From positions 62,001-126,000 of the forward strand of contig CAVSJJ010000009.1 of the NCBI GenBank assembly GCA_963728395.1: a DNA stretch of 64,000 bases, given 5' to 3'. Position numbers and translations under genes: made by a program. Under the pieces are notes generated by a model that worked only from the letters and a program-made list of their open reading frames with translations, had not been told where the DNA came from and made no database searches. This DNA comes from CAVSJJ01 sp963728395. Its GTDB lineage: Bacteria > Actinomycetota > Actinomycetes > Actinomycetales > Dermatophilaceae. Positions 57,973 through 64,000 of this stretch are shown piece by piece. Every line of letters begins with the position of its first letter. Within the stretch, counting starts at the first letter, position 1.

Positions 57973-58971
57973 ATGCGCGCGACGGTCATCGGGGCCGGGT
58001 CATGGGGGACCGCGCTCGGCGCCCTGCTCGCCGGCAAGGGCGCGGACGTCGTCATGTGGGACATCGATCCCGTGCCGCTCGACCAGATCGCGACGCTCCA
58101 CGAGAACACCCGCTACCTCCCCGGCATCCCGCTGCCACCGTCACTGACGAGCGAGGCGGACCTCTCGACGGCGGTCCGGGACAGTGACCTGCTCGTCCTC
58201 GCCGTGCCGTCACAGGCGATGCGCTCGGTTGCGGTCAAGATCCTGCCGGACCTGCCCCCGCGGGCCCCGATCGTCTCGGTCACCAAGGGCGTCGAGATGG
58301 ACACGCTCATGACGATGAGCGAGGTCCTCGAGGACGTCCTGCCCGTCGAGCACCACCCCTACCTGACCTTCCTCTCGGGCCCGTCGTTCGCCATCGAGGT
58401 GGCCAGGGGCCTGCCGACCGCCGTGACCGTCGCCGCGCACTGGCACCGGGTCGCGCAGCAGGTCCAGGAGGCCTTCCACACCGGCTGGTTCCGGCCGTAC
58501 ACCACCCACGACGTCATCGGCGTCGAGATCGGCGGGTGTACGAAGAACGTCGTCGCCATCGCGACCGGCCTCGCCGACGGCATGGGCTTCGAAGCCAACG
58601 CCAGGGCGGCCCTGGTCACCCGGGGCCTCGCCGAGATCGCCCGGCTCGGCATCGCCAAGGGGGCCAACCCGCTCACCCTCTCGGGCCTGGCGGGCATGGG
58701 CGACCTCTTGCTCACGTGCACGTCGGTCAAGTCCCGCAACTACCGGGTCGGCTTCGGGCTCGGCCAGGGTCGCACGCTCGAGGAGATCCAGGCCGAGCTC
58801 GGCCAGGTCGCCGAGGGCGTCATCAACGCCAAGTCGGTCCGCGGGCTGGCCCGCTCGCTCGAGGTCGACATGCCGATCAGCGAGGCCGTCTACCTCCTGC
58901 TCTACGAGGGCCTCACCGCCGAGGGTGTCCTGAAGCTCCTCATCGAGCGGGACCTCAAGCGCGAGATCTGA
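57973..58971 (+). CDS. gpsA: NAD(P)+-dependent glycerol-3-phosphate dehydrogenase
   Basis: A 332-residue GpsA. Nucleotide motif GAGSWGTALGALLAGKG at 6-22, SGPSFAIEVARGLPTAV (about 136), GCTKNVVAIATGLADGM with the catalytic Lys (about 188), and GLAGMGDLLLTCTSVKSRNYR (about 237). It makes sn-glycerol 3-phosphate for phospholipids. ATG 57973, with GGAGGAG upstream. It is a single gene diverging from the KimA-like operon and ending at a strong hairpin. Confidence 0.96.
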   Translation: MRATVIGAGSWGTALGALLAGKGADVVMWDIDPVPLDQIATLHENTRYLPGIPLPPSLTSEADLSTAVRDSDLLVLAVPSQAMRSVAVKILPDLPPRAPIVSVTKGVEMDTLMTMSEVLEDVLPVEHHPYLTFLSGPSFAIEVARGLPTAVTVAAHWHRVAQQVQEAFHTGWFRPYTTHDVIGVEIGGCTKNVVAIATGLADGMGFEANARAALVTRGLAEIARLGIAKGANPLTLSGLAGMGDLLLTCTSVKSRNYRVGFGLGQGRTLEEIQAELGQVAEGVINAKSVRGLARSLEVDMPISEAVYLLLYEGLTAEGVLKLLIERDLKREI

Positions 58972-59012
58972 GGCGCCGGCGTCACCCGACCCCCCGCCCC
59001 CCACCCCCCCCG

Positions 59013-59061
59013 CGTTCGAGGTATTCGGGTGCAGGGTGGGGGCCTCGGAATACCTCGAACG
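59013..59061. terminator. Bidirectional terminator hairpin after gpsA
   Basis: CGTTCGAGGTATTC (59013-59026) pairs perfectly with GAATACCTCGAACG (59048-59061), with C-run and G-run flanks. It lies between convergent gpsA and the ABC permease gene, 42 and 14 bases from their stops, and would terminate both. The arm GTTCGAGGTATTC is AT-richer than the background. Confidence 0.8.
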
Positions 59062-59074
59062 GGGGGAGGTGGGC

Positions 59075-60328
59075 TCAGGCCGGGCGGTTGCGTCGGGCGA
59101 CGGCGTCGATCGTCACGGCGACGAGGAGGACGACGGCGGTGACGACGTACTTAGCGGCCGCGCTGAAACCGAGCAGTCCCATGCCGTTGTCGATGGCCGC
59201 GATGACGAGCCCGCCGAGGACGCCGTGCAGTGCCTTGCCGCGGCCTCCGAACAGGCTGGTGCCGCCGATGACCGCGCCCGCGACGGCGTAGAGGACGAGG
59301 GTGCCGCCGTCGAGCGAGGTCGAGATCGACCGCAGCCGCGACGCGTAGACGATGCCGCCGACCCCCGCGGTGAGCGAGGCCAGCATGAAGCTCAGCGTCC
59401 GGATCCGCGCGAGGTTGATGCCCGCCCGGCGGGCCGCCTCGGAGTTGCCGCCGACGGCATACACGTAGAGGCCGAACCGGCGCCGACCGAGCAGGTAGGC
59501 CCACACGAGGAGGACGGCGAGGACGAGCAGGACGACCCACGGCAGCCCGTAGACCGGCGCGAGCACCCCACGGTCGGCGTTGGCGAGGAGGATGAGCGCC
59601 ACCCCGCCGATGAGCGCGCCGACGATCTTGGCGATCGTCAGCCCGACCGGGGCCGTGGCCAGGCCCGAGGACCGGCGACGTGCGTCCCGGCGCCAGATGA
59701 CGACTCCGCCGAGCGCGACGACGACGAGCATGACGATCCAGCCGGTGACCCGGGAGAGGGTGCCGCTCGTGATGTTGTTGATCACGTCCTCCTGGATGAG
59801 GATCGACCCGCCGTTGCCGAGGACGAAGAGCATGACCCCCTGCCAGAAGAGCAGGCCGCCGAGGGTGACGACGAACGAGGGGAGCCCGATCCGGGTGATG
59901 AGCGTCCCCTGGAGCAGCCCGATGGCTGCGGTCGCGGCGAGCGCGGCGAGGATCGCCGCCCACCATGGCCAGCCGACGTCGGGCTGCGCGGTCCAGGCGA
60001 GCACGACGGCGCCGACGCCGGCCACGAAGCCGACGGACAGGTCGATCTCGCCGAGGAGGAGGACGAATACCTCGGCCATGGCGAGCAGGGCGAAGACCGC
60101 CGCCTGGACGAGGAGGTTGACGAGGTTGCCCGCCGTGAGGAAGTGCTGGTCGAGGCTCTGGAAGATGATCGAGACGAGCAGGAGGCCGCCGATGACGGGC
60201 AGCACCCCGGTCTCGCCACCGCGGACCCGGCGCCAGATGAGGCGCAGGTAGTCCGCGGAGCCCATGTCTTCGGGCGGGGCCTCGCCCGGTCGGTCGGCCG
60301 TCGTGGCCTGGTCGGTTTCCGCGCTCAT
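59075..60328 (-). CDS. Sugar ABC transporter permease (XylH type)
   Basis: A 417-residue permease with about ten hydrophobic helices, BPD_transp_2 family. LLLGEIDLSVGFVAGVGAV and RLRSISTSLDGGTLVLYAVAGAVIGGTSLFGGRG are the family blocks, as in XylH/RbsC. The long N-terminal hydrophilic tail (about 1-40) is typical of actinobacterial XylH. ATG 60328 overlaps the stop of the ATPase gene (ATGA). Together with the upstream SBP and ATPase it forms a complete sugar importer. Confidence 0.93.
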   Translation of the reverse strand: MSAETDQATTADRPGEAPPEDMGSADYLRLIWRRVRGGETGVLPVIGGLLLVSIIFQSLDQHFLTAGNLVNLLVQAAVFALLAMAEVFVLLLGEIDLSVGFVAGVGAVVLAWTAQPDVGWPWWAAILAALAATAAIGLLQGTLITRIGLPSFVVTLGGLLFWQGVMLFVLGNGGSILIQEDVINNITSGTLSRVTGWIVMLVVVALGGVVIWRRDARRRSSGLATAPVGLTIAKIVGALIGGVALILLANADRGVLAPVYGLPWVVLLVLAVLLVWAYLLGRRRFGLYVYAVGGNSEAARRAGINLARIRTLSFMLASLTAGVGGIVYASRLRSISTSLDGGTLVLYAVAGAVIGGTSLFGGRGKALHGVLGGLVIAAIDNGMGLLGFSAAAKYVVTAVVLLVAVTIDAVARRNRPA

Positions 60329-61131
60329 GACTGCGCCTCCTCCTCGGCCGCGCTGGTATCGGTCCTCGACGCCTCACGGTCGGACTCGCCCGTCGTCATG
60401 AGGTCGACGACGATCCGCTGGTCGCTCTCGTCGATGGGCCGCACGTCGACCATCCGGCCGTGCCGCATGACGGCGACCCGGTCGGCGACCTGGAAGACGT
60501 CGGTCATGTTGTGCGAGATGAGCAGCACCGCATGGCCCCGCTCGGCGAGTCGACGCACGAGGTCGAGGACCATGCGGGTCTGGGCCACGCCGAGGGCAGC
60601 GGTCGGCTCGTCCATGATGACCAGCTGGGACTCCCACAGGACGGCCTTGGCGATCGCGACCGACTGGCGCTGCCCACCGGACAGCGAGGCGACCTGCTGG
60701 CGGACCGAGCGGACCGTCGTGACCGCCAGGTCCTTGAGGGTCGAGGCGGCCGCTTGTTCCATCGCGATGTCGTCGAGCTGGCCGCGGCGCAGCCGCTCCC
60801 GGCCGAGGAACATGTTCTGGACGATGTCGAGGTTGTCGCACAGAGCCAGGTCCTGGTAGACGGTCTGGATCCCCAGCTCCGCCGCGTCAGCCGGACCGTG
60901 CAGACGCACCCGCTCGCCCTCCCACAGCAGGTCACCGGAGTCCGGCGCGTAGATGCCGGCGATGCACTTGATGAGAGTGGACTTGCCGGCCCCGTTGTCC
61001 CCCGCCAGCGCGGTGACCGCGCCGGCGGGGACATCGAGGTCGACGTCGGAGAGTGCCTGGACGGGCCCGAACGACTTGGACACCCCGCGCAGCTGCAGCA
61101 ACGCCGTCCCGGTCGTCGTGTCCGTCGTCAT
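60325..61131 (-). CDS. Sugar ABC transporter ATP-binding protein (single domain)
   Basis: A 268-residue ATPase: Walker A GDNGAGKSTL at about 41-50, Q-loop TVYQDLALCDNLD, signature LSGGQRQSVAIAKAV, Walker B LVIMDEPTAALG and H-loop ISHNMTDVF. It has one nucleotide-binding domain, whereas E. coli XylG or RbsA has two; short XylG-type proteins are normal in actinobacteria and some rhizobial Frc systems. ATG 61131 lies one base before the SBP stop. Confidence 0.94.
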   Translation of the reverse strand: MTTDTTTGTALLQLRGVSKSFGPVQALSDVDLDVPAGAVTALAGDNGAGKSTLIKCIAGIYAPDSGDLLWEGERVRLHGPADAAELGIQTVYQDLALCDNLDIVQNMFLGRERLRRGQLDDIAMEQAAASTLKDLAVTTVRSVRQQVASLSGGQRQSVAIAKAVLWESQLVIMDEPTAALGVAQTRMVLDLVRRLAERGHAVLLISHNMTDVFQVADRVAVMRHGRMVDVRPIDESDQRIVVDLMTTGESDREASRTDTSAAEEEAQS

Positions 61132-61132
61132 G

Positions 61133-62347
61133 TCAGCTGATCCCCGCCTTCGTGCAGGCATCCTTGACCGCGCCGGCGCAGAGCTTGCTCACGGTGACGG
61201 TCCCGTCCTTGACAACGGTGTCGTTCATGTTGCTCGGGGTGACCCAGATCGGCGTGGTGTAGACGGACTTGATGTCCTGGTTGAGCTTCGTGTCCTTCGT
61301 CGTGGAGTTGACGAGGGAGGACGGCGGGGTGACGCCGGCCCGCAGGTAGATGGCGAGTGCCGCCGCGGCCTGCGCCTCGAGGTAGATGGGCTTGTAGACC
61401 GTGCCGCACTGGTAGCCGGTGAGGACGTTCTGCAGGCCGGGCAGCGAGGCGTCCTGGCCGGTGGTCGGGAACGTGTTCGGCTTGACCCCGTTGCTCTTGA
61501 GGATCGAGATGACGGCGTTGGCGTTGTCGTCGTTCGGGGTGATCGCCGCGTTGATGCCGGGGTGGGCGGTCAGCTGCTGCTGGAACGTCGTCGCGGCCTG
61601 CTGGGGCTTCCAGGTGCCCGCCGGCTCACCGGCCTTGGTGTACGTCCCGTTGTCGAAGTGCGGCTTGAGGACGCCGTTGTAGCCCTGCGCGAAGAGCGTC
61701 GCGTTGTTGTCGGTCGGGTCGCCGTCCATGATCAGGACGTTGGGCTTGGTGACGTTCCAGTCCTTGATGCACTGGACGAGCCCCTGGCCCATGAGGGTGC
61801 CGACCTTCACGTTGTCGAAGCTGACGTAGTAGCGGTCCGCGGGACCGCCGGTGGTGAGCCGGTCGTAGTCGATGACGGCGACCCCCGCCGACTTCGCCTT
61901 GGCCTCGATGGCGGCGCCGCTGCCCGCGTCGAGCGGGTCGACGAGCAGCACCGACGCGCCGGCGTTGATGTCGGCCTCGGCCTGGGTCTGCATCGTCGAG
62001 GCGCTGCCGTTGGCGTTGTCGATCTTGTACTGGTCGGAGGAGAGCCCGGCCGCCTCGAACGCCTTCTTCAGATAGGGCGCGTCGTACTGGACGTAGCGGG
62101 TCGAGGTCGTCGTGTCGGGCAGGAGGACCCCGACCATGCCCTTGCCCTGCTTGGCGAGGTCCGTCAGCTGCTTCATGACCGAGAAGTCGGACGTGAACGA
62201 CCCGGCGTCCACCTGGGGCACGTTCGCCGACGACGTCCCGGACGACGTCGAGCCCCCTGTCCCGCTGCTCGACGTTCCGCAGGCGGCCAGGGCGGTTCCT
62301 GCTACCGCAACGACGGCCAGTGTCTGTATGGTCCGGCGTGCTGCCAT
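61133..62347 (-). CDS. Sugar-binding lipoprotein (XylF type)
   Basis: A 404-residue substrate-binding protein. The lipobox AVAGTALAACG gives a lipidated Cys (about residue 23), followed by a Ser/Thr/Gly linker. NANGSASTMQTQAEADINAGA, VIDYDRLTTGG and YYVSFDNVKVGTLMGQGL are close to D-xylose-binding XylF. It captures a pentose or hexose outside the membrane. I chose ATG 62347 over the in-frame 62401. It is the first gene of an xylFGH-like operon and diverges from a GPH symporter. Confidence 0.92.
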   Translation of the reverse strand: MAARRTIQTLAVVAVAGTALAACGTSSSGTGGSTSSGTSSANVPQVDAGSFTSDFSVMKQLTDLAKQGKGMVGVLLPDTTTSTRYVQYDAPYLKKAFEAAGLSSDQYKIDNANGSASTMQTQAEADINAGASVLLVDPLDAGSGAAIEAKAKSAGVAVIDYDRLTTGGPADRYYVSFDNVKVGTLMGQGLVQCIKDWNVTKPNVLIMDGDPTDNNATLFAQGYNGVLKPHFDNGTYTKAGEPAGTWKPQQAATTFQQQLTAHPGINAAITPNDDNANAVISILKSNGVKPNTFPTTGQDASLPGLQNVLTGYQCGTVYKPIYLEAQAAAALAIYLRAGVTPPSSLVNSTTKDTKLNQDIKSVYTTPIWVTPSNMNDTVVKDGTVTVSKLCAGAVKDACTKAGIS

Positions 62348-62585
62348 GACTCGGGTGTCCTTTCGTCCGGGGTAGACGCGTACCAGCGCCCGTACCCGCA
62401 CGGTGACGTCTCACAAGTCCGACCAGGCAATCTGTCCTGATTTCTTCGCAACATCGCCACGGAACGGCAAGGCCGGCGCCCCCCGATCGTCACGAGATCG
62501 TCACACTGTGCTGGAACGGGACGAGGGTCTAGCCTCACCCGCATCGGGCCGGCCCGGGCGAGGGATCGGCGGTGGAGGGGGAGTG

Positions 62586-64000
62586 ATGAGCGAGACGATG
62601 GCCGCGGTGCCGGAGCCCGTCCCGGCCGGGGCGACGCGGACCGCCGAGTTCACCCGCAACCGGTGGACTTTCGGGGTGGGGACCCTCGGTCGCGACATGG
62701 TCTACGCGCTCGTCTCGCTCTACCTCGTCTACTACCTCACCGACATCGTCGACGTCCCGGACGGCACCATGTGGTGGGTCACCGGGCTACTCCTCGCGAT
62801 CCGCCTCGTCGACGCCCTCCTCGACCCCGTCATGGGAGCCGTCGTCGACAGCACCCGGAGCCGCTGGGGCCAGTTCAAGCCGTGGCTCGTCGTCGGAGGA
62901 CTGAGCTCGGCCCTGTTCACCGTGGTCCTCTTCACCGACTCCGGCCTGAGCGGCGGACCGTTCGTCGTCGTCTTCGCGGTCCTCAACCTGTTGTGGGGGA
63001 TCACCTGGACCGCCCACGACATCCCGTACTGGTCGCAGCTGCCCGCCCTCTCGCTCGACCCCACGGAGCGCGAGGGCCTCGGTTCGCTCGCCAAGATCTT
63101 CGCGAGCATCGGCCAGTTCGCCGTCGTCGCCGGGATCCTGCCCGTCACCAAGGCCCTCACCGCGGCGACGGGCAGCGCCACGCGGGCGTTCCAGCTGGCC
63201 GCGGTCATCGCCGTCGTCGTCATGCTGCTCGGCATGGCGGTCACGGTCCTGTTCGTCCGCGAGCCGCGGGGCGTCGACCTCAGCGGGGCGCACACCGGCC
63301 TGCGGGAGCTGGCCAGGGCGCTGTTCCGCAACGACCAGCTGCTGTGGGCGGCCACGGCCTACCTGCTCTTCATGGTCGGCTACGGCACGACGGGTGCCTT
63401 CGGCCTCTACTTCTTCAAGTACGTCTACGGCAACGAGGACGTCTTCCCGCTCTTCGCCGTCTTCGTCGGGGTGGGCCAGCTCGCGGGGTTCGCGCTCTTC
63501 CCCGCCTTCAGCAGGCGCTGGCGCCGCGGGCGGCTCTACACGATCGCCACCGTCGTGGCGCTCGCGGCCTACGCGCTGTTCATCGTCGCGCCGATGAACC
63601 TCCTCGTGCTCGGCATCGCCGCCTTCGCGCTCTTCCTCGCGGCCGCAGTCATCCAGCTGCTGATGATCGTCTTCCAGGCCGACACGATCGAGTACGGGCA
63701 GGTCAGGCTCGGCCAGCGCAACAACGCCGTGACCTTCGCCCTGCAGCCGTTCATCAACAAGACCTCCGGCGCGATGAACACCGCCATCGTCGGCGCCGCG
63801 GCCATCCTGTCCGGCATCAACGACGCCTCCGGTCCGCAGGACATGACGGCGGGCGGCGTCGCCGTCGTCAAGGTCGCGATGATGGTCCTCCCGGCCGCCT
63901 GCATCGTCCTCGGCTACCTCGTCTGGCGGCGCTTCTTCGTCATCGACGAGGCGATGCACGCCCGGCTCGTCGCCGAGCTGGAGGCGCGCGGCGCACTCGA
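62586..64000 (+). CDS. GPH-family sugar:cation symporter, 3' end beyond window
   Basis: At least 471 residues of a glycoside-pentoside-hexuronide symporter. Blocks: LGRDMVYALVSLYLVYYLTD (helix 1), RLVDALLDPVMGAVVDSTRSRWGQFKPW (cation site Asp pair), WTAHDIPYWSQLPALS, and EYGQVRLGQRNNAVTFALQPFINK. About 12 helices. It imports a glycoside or pentoside with Na+ or H+. Strong ribosome site before ATG 62586. The gap to the XylF-like gene (62348-62585) has a direct repeat ATCGTCAC, ATCGTCAC near 62484-62502, a possible operator. Confidence 0.93.
   Translation, partial: MSETMAAVPEPVPAGATRTAEFTRNRWTFGVGTLGRDMVYALVSLYLVYYLTDIVDVPDGTMWWVTGLLLAIRLVDALLDPVMGAVVDSTRSRWGQFKPWLVVGGLSSALFTVVLFTDSGLSGGPFVVVFAVLNLLWGITWTAHDIPYWSQLPALSLDPTEREGLGSLAKIFASIGQFAVVAGILPVTKALTAATGSATRAFQLAAVIAVVVMLLGMAVTVLFVREPRGVDLSGAHTGLRELARALFRNDQLLWAATAYLLFMVGYGTTGAFGLYFFKYVYGNEDVFPLFAVFVGVGQLAGFALFPAFSRRWRRGRLYTIATVVALAAYALFIVAPMNLLVLGIAAFALFLAAAVIQLLMIVFQADTIEYGQVRLGQRNNAVTFALQPFINKTSGAMNTAIVGAAAILSGINDASGPQDMTAGGVAVVKVAMMVLPAACIVLGYLVWRRFFVIDEAMHARLVAELEARGAL

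Noticed and set aside
55053..58187. A 1044-codon plus-strand open frame
   Set aside because: It is the antisense of the CPA1, KimA-like and leader regions. The product is rich in Asp, Glu and Gly with low complexity, and the real genes on the other strand have clear motifs.

Overview
The window is about 72% GC with dense, short-spaced genes, many GTG starts, start/stop overlaps of the ATGA or GTGA type, and an actinobacterial gene complement: LigB-type ATP ligase, MMPL exporter, WYL regulator, DUF385 flavoenzyme and DinB/DUF664 proteins. This points to a high-GC Actinomycetota chromosome. A Micrococcales / Intrasporangiaceae-like host is my best guess, from gene content only. No rRNA, tRNA, IS element, prophage or CRISPR array was seen.

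Layout. 1-2.1 kb: the 5' part of a NarK nitrate/nitrite transporter, divergent from a Cys-containing winged-helix regulator and a hemerythrin protein. 2.1-10.3 kb: MscS channel, Ca2+-type P-ATPase, CorC/HlyC protein, tandem universal stress protein and small hypotheticals. 10.6-18.4 kb: secreted PhoX-like protein, CBS protein coupled to an ArsB/NhaD-type permease, DinB and LON-domain proteins, and an MMPL exporter divergent from its MarR regulator. 18.5-25.1 kb: dienelactone hydrolase, DNA ligase, fructosamine kinase, App1 phosphatase, Fpg/Nei glycosylase and a haloalkane dehalogenase-like hydrolase. 25.3-31.7 kb: membrane protein, a NarL-type two-component pair whose kinase carries an in-frame TAG, TVP38 protein, a TetR/membrane pair and a lone AAA+ ATPase. 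31.9-36.8 kb: sulfotransferase, second hydrolase, pentapeptide-DinB fusion, WYL regulator and a decayed ClC channel. 37-41.5 kb: a tightly coupled operon of a second Cys regulator, a polytopic membrane protein and a 900-residue NirK-type copper nitrite reductase fused to a membrane domain and an extra cupredoxin. 41.6-50.7 kb: saccharopine dehydrogenase-like protein, SRPBCC-TetR operon, MOSC, TOPRIM, AckA-Pta, DUF5655 protein and alcohol dehydrogenase. 50.8-58.9 kb: ScyD-like secreted protein, metabolic enzymes, a KimA-like/CPA1 cation transport operon behind a long structured leader, and GpsA. 59-64 kb: a xylose-type ABC importer divergent from a GPH sugar symporter.

How genes work together. 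The two paralogous Cys regulators sit beside nitrate/nitrite genes (NarK; NirK), which suggests an Fe-S or NO-responsive nitrogen-oxide regulon. AckA-Pta make acetate and ATP from acetyl-CoA. The sugar importer and symporter form a catabolic locus. Several transporters (MscS, P-ATPase, CorC, ClC remnant, KimA-like, CPA1) deal with ions and osmotic balance.

Beyond genes, the window holds four families of short palindromic intergenic repeats, each with two recognisable copies. It also has an 8-mer, GTATGCCG, that occurs far more often than base composition predicts, and several clear operators.
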